Assembly: GCF_016920785.2 (NCBI RefSeq)
Contig: NW_024609846.1
Span: 117,083,473-117,147,472, forward strand
DNA: 64,000 bases
Source: Ixodes scapularis
Taxonomy: Eukaryota > Arthropoda > Arachnida > Ixodida > Ixodidae
Reading direction: 5' to 3'
A program made the position numbers and the translations under genes. Position 1 is the first letter of the stretch, and each line of letters starts with the position of its first letter. This document shows positions 1 through 9,664 of the stretch, piece by piece. The notes under the pieces are model-generated. The model was not told the origin of the DNA. It searched no databases and was given only the letters and a program-made list of their open reading frames with translations.

Positions 1-191
1 TTGACGATGACGGTGCAGAGCGAGAAGAAGAGGCTCGACAGGGACGAAAAGGCGAGTCCCTTGTAGAGTGCCCACGAGTGGCCCGAGCCGGGGTCCTCGT
101 CGGCGGCCCCATCGGCGCTGGGTTCGAACTCTTCGTCCTCTCCGGGCTGGAGAAGGGGCAAAGCCTGCGACGACGCGCTGGACGACGGCAT
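1..191 (-). CDS. EamA/DMT-type transporter, first coding exon (partial, SLC35G-like)
   Basis: A 63-codon open frame plus two bases runs leftwards from an ATG at 191-189 and leaves the window at position 1. An in-frame TGA lies 13 codons upstream with no ATG in between, which supports this start. Residues 1-39 form an acidic, Ser/Pro-rich, presumably cytosolic tail. From about residue 40 the protein becomes a membrane segment (GLAFSSLSSLFFSLCTVIV). That pattern, an acidic tail followed by a first helix of the G-L-x-x-x-L-L-S-x-x-F-F-S type, matches the N-terminus of SLC35G1-like proteins in the EamA/drug-metabolite transporter superfamily, which have ten membrane helices. GC content and codon use are far higher than in the flanking DNA. 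The rest of the gene lies outside the window, so the substrate cannot be judged. An unrelated multi-pass membrane protein remains possible. Confidence 0.55.
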   Translation of the reverse strand, partial: MPSSSASSQALPLLQPGEDEEFEPSADGAADEDPGSGHSWALYKGLAFSSLSSLFFSLCTVIV

Positions 192-342
192 GGGCCGCGG
201 CTCACGGATGAGCCCCGCCGTCTTCCTTCAGGCGCCCTCATCGCTGCCGGCCATCTGCGCATAGAGCGACAACGACGTATGAGCAGCCGCCGTCAACCAC
301 TGACTCGGCCATTGACAAGAGCACTCTGGCTGCCTTCGGTAC

Positions 343-350
343 TATATATA
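343..350 (-). promoter_or_regulatory. TATA-like box of the transporter gene
   Basis: On the minus strand the sequence reads CTTATATATAGT, about 150 bp upstream of the ATG at 191. Transcription starting about 30 bp downstream, near 315, would give a 5' UTR of about 120 bases. The DNA between is GC-rich. The assignment rests on position and sequence only. Confidence 0.35.
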
Positions 351-352
351 AG

Positions 353-1534
353 GCTTGCAGTGACATCTCGACAGCGGTCATTCTGGAGGCCGTGCCGCAG
401 AGCGGGTACCTCTTGACACATATATTGTAAAAGTATTTCGCAAGATTGAAGCCCACTACGACTACATGAAAATGCAGACTGATACCGACGAAGTCAATAT
501 GTGGAGCTCATATAATGGTCTTAAGCTACATCACAGAAAAAATAACGTCTTCCCATTTAGCTGAAAACGTGTAGTGCATACATATCCTTACATGCTCAAC
601 ATGTCCGAAATAAAAATGATTTCTGCCATGCGCGATCTTGGAGTGTTATGAGATTCCGCATTTTGAATAGACTCGCACGTCTATGCTGTGGTGGCTTCAT
701 TATTGAGGATGCTGGGCATTATAGAATAAAATTACCCGAGTTTAAAATACTGCACTTTTGCTCTATAATTTTGTTGTCCACTCAGGATTTGAATTTGATT
801 CTACTTCCTGGAATTCACTTAATTCTGCAAAATCTAAACAGATTGAAAACGTCCAGAGAAGCCTTATGTGTTGAATATTATGACTCGTCCCTCGGAAAGG
901 ATTATAACTATGACTATAACTGCCTGCTGAGTTAACTGGGTAAGGACACGCTTTCCAAAAGAGAAAATCTTTATGATTTGTTATTTTTGCACAAACTTTT
1001 AGATGGCAAAGTGTCATGCTAAAGTTCGTTATCTACCGTAAGCTTTTATTTGTCTAGTTGCTTTTTGAGGTCAATGGAACTGTTTTATGTAGGTGGATGC
1101 TCCCACCTCTTGCCTGTCACCCGAATAGAAGCCTCGTTTATTAGTGTGTTTCGCCACCTTCAATTGACATGTTTATGCCTTTAAACTATCTGAAAAACTT
1201 TGTCATGCCAAAACTATAGTAAGGTATGGGAGTTTTTTTTTTAGATTTTTCCGGTATTTTTGGTTTTATAATGTTAGAGTGCTTGATGTCGGTGTGTATG
1301 TTTCTTTCTTGTTTGTGTTGCGATGCACCACCGGGAAGGGATGTTGCCGTTAATCAATTAGAGATCGCCAAAAGGGCACCATGATGGTGCTCGTCGCGTT
1401 TCTGTACGTGTTCTATCAACGCTGAACCAATCATAAACAGAAGAAGGCTCAGTGACTTGCGATTTTGAAGCTGCTTGATTGATTCCCCTACTTCGTAGCT
1501 TCGGCTGCGTCTGGACCTAAGCTGAAACGATGTA
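353..1534. other. Intergenic, nothing recognised
   Basis: This AT-rich sequence upstream of the transporter exon has only short chance frames. I see no repeat structure or coding signature in it. Confidence 0.5.
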
Positions 1535-1688
1535 CAGCTTTGACAGGGTTGGAGTACTGTGGAAGCTACGTTAACCTCGGTGACGTAGCACAAATTAGTT
1601 GACGCCGAGAATAGCTGTAACGGAGTTGGAGCACTACGGATGCTAGGTTAGCCTTGACAATGTAGCACGAAGTAGTTGATGCCTAGTA
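1535..1688. repeat. Tandem duplication, two units of about 77 bp
   Basis: Unit 1 (1535-1611) and unit 2 (1612-1688) align end to end at about 70-75% by eye. Shared landmarks are GTTGGAG, the TGTAGCAC/CGTAGCAC block and AGTTGA. It is an old local duplication with no coding sense. Confidence 0.6.
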
Positions 1689-2549
1689 CAGGTCCTCGAA
1701 CCCGCGTGCTGGGTTGCAGCGATGCAGGGCTGCAGCAGTGCTGTAGCCCCGCACAGCTGCACTTGCCATATAGTCCAGACGCCATTGAAGGCAGGCTGTA
1801 TACGGTGAGCGAGTCATACAGAACGTGTCCCTTCGCGTGTGAGAGGTGAGATCGAAGGTGGAAAAACTGAGGAGTTCTTCAGCGCACGAGGGGAGACGCG
1901 AAAAGGTGAAGGGAAGTGATCACGTGTGCGACGAAGCTCCGCCCGAGCAGACGCTAATCTTTTTTGTGGGTAGCGAACGACGCTTTGGCCGCGAGTGTCT
2001 TCGTTCGTTGTAGAGCGCCTGGCAGTTGCTAGCCAACACGAGACCCCGTACCCTTTCAGCTATTAAAGGCTCATTCACACACTTGCAACTACTTACACGG
2101 CCGAGTCCGTTACGACCTCGTGGGATATTTGGCGACAAGAACACACTGGCGTCATTTATCGGGTGAGCGTGAATCACTTGCGATTTTCGTTTTTTTTCCT
2201 CCTTTTCCACGCGCATCATTTTTCTTTTTTAAACTGTTGGCTCGAAAAACTGATAATATTATAAACGACCATTTCTTCTAGATAGTGCGTACACTTTGAC
2301 CTCGCATTTGAACTTCCCCCTAGCGAAAGGCAGTTCCAGTGCCTCCTCATAGATGGCGCCAGCGTGCCGTTTGTTCACTTGTCATAATGCACCACAAGTG
2401 GCCCTAATACACTCGGCCGTAAGCAGTCGCGAGTGTAAATCAGCCCAGTAAAAACAAAACAAAAAGGTTTCATTTTTTTTTTTTATAGCCGAAGAAAAGG
2501 CATTTATTGCTACGACTATTGTCGTTGACAGCTTCCAGAAGCACGAGGG

Positions 2550-2698
2550 CATGGCTTATGTTCCCGCCTCTTGCTTCGAGAGTCGTTCTTTGGCGATCTT
2601 ATCGGCTAATGCCGCGGTATGATTGGTTTCGGAGCAATCATGAGATGGTCAAAACCTGACACGCCCCGCGTTTCTTAATTAAGCTGCCAGGGAATTCT
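2550..2698 (+). repeat. Dispersed repeat D1, copy A
   Basis: This is one of five copies in the window. Shared blocks in order are CTTCTTGC, TCGTTCTTTGGCG, TTATCGGCTAATGCCGC, ATTGGTTTCGGAGCAAT and CCCCGCGTTTCTTAA. Here the last block is followed by an extra TTAA. I see no polymerase III box A/B pair, so it may be a MITE fragment and not a SINE. Confidence 0.6.
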
Positions 2699-3499
2699 CT
2701 GTGGACCGCGCTATAGGAGGTATTCGCTGGACGCCATACTTGAGGGCGATGTTTAGAGCGCATGCCCAGAACGAGCTCACATTAATAGCCTGCTAAGACC
2801 GGCAACCTTTATGGTGCTAAATGCAAGCTCCAAAAGGACCGCGGAAGCTCGCCGTCAGCACGCGCTCAGCCGCCGTGCACACAGATATGGCCGCCAGTGA
2901 ATACTCCCTATAACTGATGGTTCCACCGAGATCCTCGTGTTCAATAGGTATAGACCACACCGTGGTACAGACGTAGAATACAAAAACAAAAATCAAACTC
3001 TCGCGCGGAGTTGCTGGACAACGAGGTGTTATATTTCGAGTGAAGAACAAACAAGGACAGGTCCTGGAGCCAATGAGAAACCCTCTTTGTGTCTTGATAT
3101 AAAAAAAAAAGAAGAAATTAACCCACACTATTGGTTGTACAAAATCACGACGTTGATCTGTGCAACAGATCCTTCAGGAACACAAGTGAACGGGACTGGA
3201 GAGTCAACAAACGCCCAAGTGCCATGCAGTAAAGGCGCAGACTGTATAACGTAGACGCATAACTCCCTCTACATTCAATGTGCTTACCGTATTTAGGGCT
3301 AATTTCTCGTTGGCCCTTGGTATGTAAGTACATAGACCTCCGACTGGAGACAACCATGACTTTTTTGTAACTTTTGGGAAGCACTGCTTACTTATCTTGG
3401 GTCTCGTACCCTTCCGTTTCTGATCATGGGCGACGTGCCCATTGATAAGACCATGAGTAACGTGACTTGCATTGAACTGACCGATATTGCAGCAGCCTA
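2699..3499. other. Intergenic, nothing recognised
   Basis: AT-rich with a short A-tract near 3101. The frames on both strands are short and have no family signature. Confidence 0.4.
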
Positions 3500-5891
3500 T
3501 GGATGCTCAAACGCGATAGCACATACCCACTAGGATTATCCATAATGCACGTCATTACTTGACATATGTGTCACAAATATACACGATACCGATATCACAT
3601 CTGCCGTCTTTTCCAAGGATATTAGTGACCACCTTCCTATCTTCTGCTTAACGTCCATAATCAATAAAAAATATGTAAAAAAATGTACGTACTCTTATCG
3701 AAAAATAGATGAGCAATTGCTCGCTAATTTTTCCTGCAATGATTGAGAGTGCTGACTGTAGCAATGTTTTCGAAGAAACGAATGCTGACGTTCACGTTGC
3801 ATTCAGATAGTTTTCAAAGACCTTTAGAAAATGTCATGACGACGCTTTTCCCCACGTTCAAACTAGAAAATTGAAAAAAAAATTTAGAAAGTGATTGATA
3901 AGTGAACGTCTTTATAAAAAATTAAGTGAAAAAAAAAAAATGTTCGATGACTTTGTCAAAACCCGAGACCAACAGATTTTGACGCGATTTAGGAAGATGA
4001 GAAACAAACTAACGGCAGATATAAAAAAAGCAAAGCGGGATTATTATCAGGACGTGTTAGACAACATAAAAAAACGAGCCGAGGAAAGTGTGGGACGCAG
4101 TAAATGAAATAACCAATTGAAAGACTTCTTCCACGTGTATACACCCGATCATCTTTGAAAATAAAAATATACTGAAGGCAAGCACCTAGCAAAAAATATA
4201 AACGAACATTTTATTAGTGTTGGTACAAGTAGTGAAAAGAGAATGGCGGAGAAAGTTACGTGATAGACGGTACTGCGTCGTTGAAAAACTCAATAATGCA
4301 TAAACCAACCACACCGTATGAAATGGCTGGGTTGATTGCAAGTTTAAAGGATACGCCTGCAGCTGGCACTAATGAATTCAAAATCAGTGCCAGTAGAACA
4401 TTCTCCGAAAAACTTAGCCATATTCGTTCATGCATTGTATACAATTATGCTACTGACCGAGGAATTGCAGAATGAGCTAAACATTGCAAGATTAAGTCCA
4501 ATAGTACGTATAAAAGTGGTGAAAGTTTAAATATTTACAGACCATCCTTGATTCTGCTTTTTTTCTTTGACAAAATATTTGAAACGGTAATTAACATAAG
4601 ATTAGAGGAATTTTGTTAATAATGTAACGTTATAAACAAAGCACCCCCCCAATATGGCTTTCAAAAACAAATCCACAGAGCAAGCTGTACTCCACAACAA
4701 AAACGGAATAATTGACAAGATTTAATAAAATAACTTTTACGCATTAGGTTTCTTGTGGACTTCACCAACGCATTTGACATGATACAGCATATCGTATTAA
4801 TTAAACACTCATATGGAGTACGTGGTGTGGCTCTACAACTTCCTGAAAATTACTTAACGAATACATATTTGTATTTTTCCTTTAATGAAATACCTTCCGA
4901 CAAATTAAAAGTAAAAGATAGAGCGCCTCAAGAATCTATTCTAGGTTCTTTATTGTTATTTATTTACGAAAATAATATGACAACCACAAAAGACTCACAG
5001 CAACTAATTATGTTCGTAGACGACACAAACGTATTATTAGGGCCGAGTCTAAAGGTTCACTACAAGGAAAGGTTACCAGGTTAAATTGTCAAATTGGCTG
5101 AAAAACAACAAACTGCGGCTTAACGCAAAAAAAACTAACAACATCATATTTCGATCCCATCAATAAAGAAGGCCAAACACACTCTAAAAAAAAGCTTGTG
5201 CGTCTACTTTCCCGCAGAACACTCGGAGAGCTAATCACCGCAACTTACGGAGGCAGCTCAGCGAATCACGATGCCTAAACATATGTTTAGACCAAAAAAC
5301 GCAGTCCGAGTTGTGACAAAGTAATGAAAAACGTCACGCTTGCATTGCTTAATGTCACAACTCAAGAGTGCGTTTTTTGGTCTAAACATATGTTTTGCCA
5401 TCGTCATTCGCTGAGCTGCCTCCGTAAGCTGTGGTGGTTGGCCGTCTGAGTGTTGCGCAAGAAAGTAGACGCACGGGCTTTTCTTATAGTGCATCTGCAC
5501 TTGTTAATTTTAACGAAATACCTTTAGAACAAGTTCGAAAATTTCTTGGGTGTATGGTTTAATAAAGAATTAAACTGGACGACACAAGTACAAAAGCTTT
5601 GCTCTGAATTGTCGAAAACAATAGGCTGTATTTATAAAATTGATAAACTGCTCCCTGGTTTAAAATCGCTTAGGGTAGTACTCTTTATATTATTCAGAAA
5701 TATACGGTGTGTCAGTGTGGGGAACAACAAGAGGGAATTACAATAAAATAAGAGCCCTTCAAAAAAGACCCTCCTGATGTTATCAAGTTTTCACGGACAC
5801 CGCTGCGAGACTTTCAAGCAAATCAATTGCTCCAAAGATATATTATAATGAAAGCCAACAAAATATATTACTTTTAACTGCTTCAGCTAGT

Positions 5892-5896
<5 letters not shown>
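3500..5896 (+). pseudogene. Decayed non-LTR retrotransposon (LINE, CR1/Jockey-like)
   Basis: The remnant reads in order on the plus strand through frameshifts and stops. An endonuclease C-terminus (LLDICVTN, then SDHLPIF, the conserved SDH of AP-type endonucleases) lies at 3550-3650. The basic linker between endonuclease and RT, including RNKLTADIKKAKRDYY, is at 3895-4107. The pre-RT region is at 4260-4475. The RT core is at 4755-5084, with DFTNAFD, PQESILGSLL and a catalytic box degraded to FVDD. A post-RT segment (KFLGVWFNKELNW) lies at 5530-5746, with further fragments to about 5890. It is interrupted by a MITE at 5180-5491. The 5' end is truncated, as is usual for LINEs. The clade call is tentative; the element is clearly dead. 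Confidence 0.8.
5180..5491. mobile_element. Tc1/mariner-type hairpin MITE (family M1), copy 1
   Basis: This 312-bp foldback begins CACTCTAAAAAAAAGC and ends in its inverse. The arms contain GTGCGTCTACTTTCC, CTTACGGAGGCAGCTCAGCG and AACATATGTTTAGACC, and they fold on a short centre near 5330. The dinucleotide CA flanks both ends. It cleanly splits the LINE reading between the RT and post-RT segments, so it inserted later. It has no coding capacity. Confidence 0.85.

Positions 5897-5969
<73 letters not shown>
5897..5969. repeat. (TA)n microsatellite
   Basis: About 36 TA units run to the LTR boundary. The same repeat resumes at 11118-11129 beyond the retrotransposon, so the element interrupted one TA tract. 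The target duplication is therefore ambiguous but fits ATAT or ATATAT. Confidence 0.9.
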
Positions 5970-5974
<5 letters not shown>

Positions 5975-6120
5975 AGACGTTGATAAAAGAGATTTAATAG
6001 AAGATAGGAGGAAAATGCGACCAGTATGAATGGCGGTACAGCATTCAAGAGGCGCCCGTGCCGAGCGCGCGCTTGGTCAAACCCCTGCCTGTCTGTCCGT
6101 GCCACTTCTTCTTCCTTACA
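5970..6120 (-). repeat. 3' LTR (151 bp)
   Basis: On the minus strand it starts TGTAAGGAAGAAG and ends CAACGTCTCAACA. It contains ATTAAA, a plausible polyadenylation signal, about 25 bases from its end. It is the same as 10967-11117 base for base by eye. The pro-pol stop codon TAA (6118-6116) lies inside it. Confidence 0.95.
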
Positions 6121-9100
6121 TGCGCATCAGCCGCTTCATGCGGCTGATGTGTACCACGTCGGAGGACTTGGAGCGAAGGTCGCGGTGCGGCGTAACGGGC
6201 TCGACTTCATAATTGGTTGGGGAAAGCTGTCGGATGACACGAAAAGGGCCAACAAACTGTTTGAGAAACTTCTCGCACTTGCCCGGTGCTCGCCGGGGAG
6301 ACCACAAGAGGACTTCGTCACCTATGTTATAGGCAGTGGGGAGGTGGCGGTCGTCATAGCGCAGTTTTTGTTGTTGCTGGGATTTAAGGGTGCGGATGCG
6401 GGCAAGCTGACGGGCGTCTTCTGCTCTGGAGACAATCTCCTCTGCGTAGGGTTGCATGAAGTTGTCAGGTTGGTAGGGTAATATCGTGTCAAGGGGTGTT
6501 AGGGGTTCGGATGCATAGAGCAAGTAGTAGGGAGAGTGTCCCGTGGTAGATTGTCGTGCAGTATTGTATGCATAGGTTACGTAGGGGAGGATGATGTCCC
6601 AATTGTCGTGATGATCGGCTACGTACATTGAAACCATGTCAGCGATAGTATGGTTGAAGCGCTCTGTTAATCCATTTGTTTGTGGGTGGTAGGCTGTTGT
6701 AACGCTGTGAACAGTCGAAGAAAGGCGGAGGACATCTTCGAGCACGTTGGATAGAAAGGGAGTGCCTCGATCGGTGATTATGTATTGTGGAGCTCCATGG
6801 CGCAGCAGTATCGAGTGGATAAAAAAGTTTGCGACTTCGTGGGCGGTAGCGGCGGGAACGGAGGCCGTCTCGACGTAGCGTGTTAAATGGTCAATCGCAA
6901 CAAGTATCCACTTGTTGTTGCGAGTGGTTTGGGGAAAGGGGCCAAGGAAGTCAATTCCGATGCGTTCAAATGGGCGATGCGGTTGGGGAAGGGGTTGTAG
7001 GCAACCTGGAGGCTTTGTGGTAGGACGTTTCTTGGTCTGGCAGTGGTGGCAGGCTCGAACGTACTTGCTGATGCTGCGGGTCATGCCTGTCCAAAAGTAA
7101 CTGCCTCGGATGCGAAAGTAAGTTTTAGAAAATCCAAGGTGGCCAGCTGTAGGGTCGTCATGGTTTGCTTGGATAAGATCCTTTTGTAGTCGGCGGGGAA
7201 TCACTAAAAGCCATGGCCGTCCTTGTTGTGTGTCGTAGTTTCGCCTATAAAGAATGCCATCTCTGAGTTGAAAAAGACGGGCACGGCGCTGAATTTGGAC
7301 AGAAGGATGCGGCAAAGCACCTTCAAGGCATTGAATAATGGGGTGCAATAAAGAATCGAAGCGTTGCTCTTGTGCAATGTTGACGGAGCTCAGGACAGCA
7401 GTTGTGTCTTTGTGGGCGGAGGAGTTCGAACATTGCGACCCATGGGGAAGGGGGCATCTGGAAAGGCTGTCAGCATCAAGGTGTCGTTTTCCAGATTTGT
7501 AATGAATCGTGTAGTTATAGTCTTGGAGTTTCAGGGACCAACGTCCGAGTCTTCCTGAAGGGTCTTTTAGGGTGGCTAACCAGCATAGGGCGTGATGATC
7601 GGTTACAATAGTGAAGTGTGTGCCGTATAGGTAGGGGCGGAACTTCGAGATCGCCCATACAACGGCCAAGCACTCGCGTTCAGTTATGGTATAGTTACGT
7701 TCACTTTTCGTTAATGTGCGGCTGGCGTAGGCGATTACTCTCTGGACACCGGAAATGTTCTGGGCCAGTACGGCGCCGAGGCCATGGCCACTGGCGTCTG
7801 TACGTATCTCAGTGTCAGAGCCAGGAACGAAGTGACCGAGCACTGGGACAGTGGTTAGGGCGGTTTTTAGGGCTTGAAAAGCATTGCTTTGAGGGCGATT
7901 CCATTGGAAAGCGGTGTTGTTACGGAGTAGCGTGTTGAGAGGTTCAGCGATGTGGGAGAATCCGGGTATAAATTTTCTGAAGTATGTGCAAAGGCCGAGA
8001 AAGGACCGAAGGTCTTTTAAATTTTTCGGAGATGGAAATTCAGAAACAGCTTGTAATTTAGATGGGTCAGGGCGAATGCCATCTGCACTAATGATATGAC
8101 CGAGGACCTGAATTCGGCGAGCTGCAAAGATACATTTTTTTGTGTTTAGTTGCAAATTGGCGGTGAGAAAGCAATTCAGCACTTCTTCTAGCCTGTGCAA
8201 GTGCTCGTTGAATGAGGCGGAGAAAACAATTACGTCGTCGAGGTAACAAAGGCAGGTTCTCCACGTGAGACCCCGTAGCACAGTGTCCATCATGCGTTCG
8301 AATGTGGCAGGCGCATTGGACAGGCCAAACGGCATGACATTAAACTGGTATAGGCCGGAGGGTGTAACGAAAGCAGTTTTTGGCTTGTCGGCGTCGGCCA
8401 TGGGTATCTGCCAATAACCGCTTCTAAGGTCCATGGAAGAAAAAAATGATGATCCCTGAAGAGTGTCGAGGGTGTCGTCGATTCTAGGTAACGGATAGAC
8501 GTCTTTAGTGGTGATCTTGTTAAGTCGACGGTAATCTACACAAAATCGCCATGATCCGTCTTTTTTCTTGGTGAGAACAACAGGGGCCGACCATGGGCTG
8601 GATGATGGCTCGATTATGTTTCTTTGGAGCATATCTCTGACGTGATCGTCGACGGCCTTACGTTCGGTGGGTGAAATTCTATAAGGGCGGCTTCGAATGG
8701 GAGATGCTGTGCCGGTGTCAATGTGATGAGAGACTACCGAAGTTTGAGCTAGAGAGCGGCTATTAAAATCGAAGAGTTGTTCATACGAAACAAGAAGCTT
8801 TGTCAGGGCTTCCTTCTGGTGAGGAGGCAAGCTAGAGTCTATCATTTTAGCAACTTGTGCGGCGGTGCTTTGGGCAGCTGACGGTAGCCTCGTAGATGTA
8901 AGTTCGGAGAGCGTTGCAAGCGTGGTATAAGAATGAGATGTTAGAGTGGCCAAACGTGCACCACGGGGAACAATTTGCGACTCAGTAGATGTGTTGGTGA
9001 CGAAAAGAGAAACTTGTCCTTGAGTTGTCGTGGCGATGCAGTAGGGAAGAATAACTGGCTTTTTTGCGACAAAGTTTGCGATGGGTTCAATGAAACCAGT

Positions 9101-9664
9101 GGTGCTTTCGAATGGACGGTCCGGCAGGAGGGTGATAGCAATAGCGGAAAGGGGGGGCAAGAGGTAATCGTCGTCGGTGTGAAGCGAAATGGGTGAATTT
9201 TCGTACACGTCGTAATTAGTTTGCCGAGTGCTCAAATGAAGTTCGCGGCTGGCGCAGTCAATGAATGCCTCGGTGGCCGACAAAAAATCCCATCCCAAAA
9301 TGACGTCGACGACACAATTAGCAAGTACAGTAAACAAAATGATATAGGAAGTGCCTCCGATAGAAATAGGGATAGTGCAGTAGCCAAGAGGTTGCACAAG
9401 TTCACTGTTTCCCATCCGTAGAAAATGTCCAGCGGGTGGAGGGGTGAGCACTTTGTGTAAACGGCGGCGAAGCTGATCAGAAATGCAGGATTTTGCAGCA
9501 CCTGTGTCAACTAATGCTAAAAGTTTTTCTTCTCCAATGTAGACGGTAATAGTTGTAGGGCCAAGGTAAGGAGGATTTAGGACCGGAGACGGTAGTGCAG
9601 CCTGACCTCCATTGTTAAGACAGGCTGCGCTGCTTAGTTTGACGACGGAAGTCCGGTAGTAGCG
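6116..9664 (-). CDS. pol: Gypsy Pro-Pol polyprotein (protease, RT, RNase H, integrase)
   Basis: The frame opens after a TGA at 9667-9665 and runs uninterrupted to the TAA at 6118-6116 inside the 3' LTR. Domains in order are: aspartic protease with LALVDTGAA near 9510; reverse transcriptase with FCVDYRRLN, VMPFGLSNAP and the YLDD catalytic box; RNase H with TDASGHGLGAVLA and TDHHAL; an integrase HHCC zinc finger (H...H...CHHC); the integrase core with GIDFLGPF, ITDRGTPF and the downstream Glu in NGLTERFNH; and a C-terminal GPF module (KFLKQFVGPFRV). All catalytic residues I can check are present. The frame is -1 relative to gag and overlaps gag's end by about 30 bases, so translation probably needs a -1 frameshift. 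An ATG-type start is not evident; a GTG at 9451 is internal. Confidence 0.95.
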   Translation of the reverse strand, partial: RYYRTSVVKLSSAACLNNGGQAALPSPVLNPPYLGPTTITVYIGEEKLLALVDTGAAKSCISDQLRRRLHKVLTPPPAGHFLRMGNSELVQPLGYCTIPISIGGTSYIILFTVLANCVVDVILGWDFLSATEAFIDCASRELHLSTRQTNYDVYENSPISLHTDDDYLLPPLSAIAITLLPDRPFESTTGFIEPIANFVAKKPVILPYCIATTTQGQVSLFVTNTSTESQIVPRGARLATLTSHSYTTLATLSELTSTRLPSAAQSTAAQVAKMIDSSLPPHQKEALTKLLVSYEQLFDFNSRSLAQTSVVSHHIDTGTASPIRSRPYRISPTERKAVDDHVRDMLQRNIIEPSSSPWSAPVVLTKKKDGSWRFCVDYRRLNKITTKDVYPLPRIDDTLDTLQGSSFFSSMDLRSGYWQIPMADADKPKTAFVTPSGLYQFNVMPFGLSNAPATFERMMDTVLRGLTWRTCLCYLDDVIVFSASFNEHLHRLEEVLNCFLTANLQLNTKKCIFAARRIQVLGHIISADGIRPDPSKLQAVSEFPSPKNLKDLRSFLGLCTYFRKFIPGFSHIAEPLNTLLRNNTAFQWNRPQSNAFQALKTALTTVPVLGHFVPGSDTEIRTDASGHGLGAVLAQNISGVQRVIAYASRTLTKSERNYTITERECLAVVWAISKFRPYLYGTHFTIVTDHHALCWLATLKDPSGRLGRWSLKLQDYNYTIHYKSGKRHLDADSLSRCPLPHGSQCSNSSAHKDTTAVLSSVNIAQEQRFDSLLHPIIQCLEGALPHPSVQIQRRARLFQLRDGILYRRNYDTQQGRPWLLVIPRRLQKDLIQANHDDPTAGHLGFSKTYFRIRGSYFWTGMTRSISKYVRACHHCQTKKRPTTKPPGCLQPLPQPHRPFERIGIDFLGPFPQTTRNNKWILVAIDHLTRYVETASVPAATAHEVANFFIHSILLRHGAPQYIITDRGTPFLSNVLEDVLRLSSTVHSVTTAYHPQTNGLTERFNHTIADMVSMYVADHHDNWDIILPYVTYAYNTARQSTTGHSPYYLLYASEPLTPLDTILPYQPDNFMQPYAEEIVSRAEDARQLARIRTLKSQQQQKLRYDDRHLPTAYNIGDEVLLWSPRRAPGKCEKFLKQFVGPFRVIRQLSPTNYEVEPVTPHRDLRSKSSDVVHISRMKRLMRM
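6125..6149 (-). other. 10-bp perfect hairpin abutting the 3' LTR
   Basis: CATCAGCCGC and GCGGCTGATG flank a 5-base loop, ending 4 bases from the LTR. This is where the polypurine tract that primes plus-strand DNA synthesis normally sits, and no purine run is visible here. The hairpin is inside the last codons of pro-pol. Confidence 0.7.
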
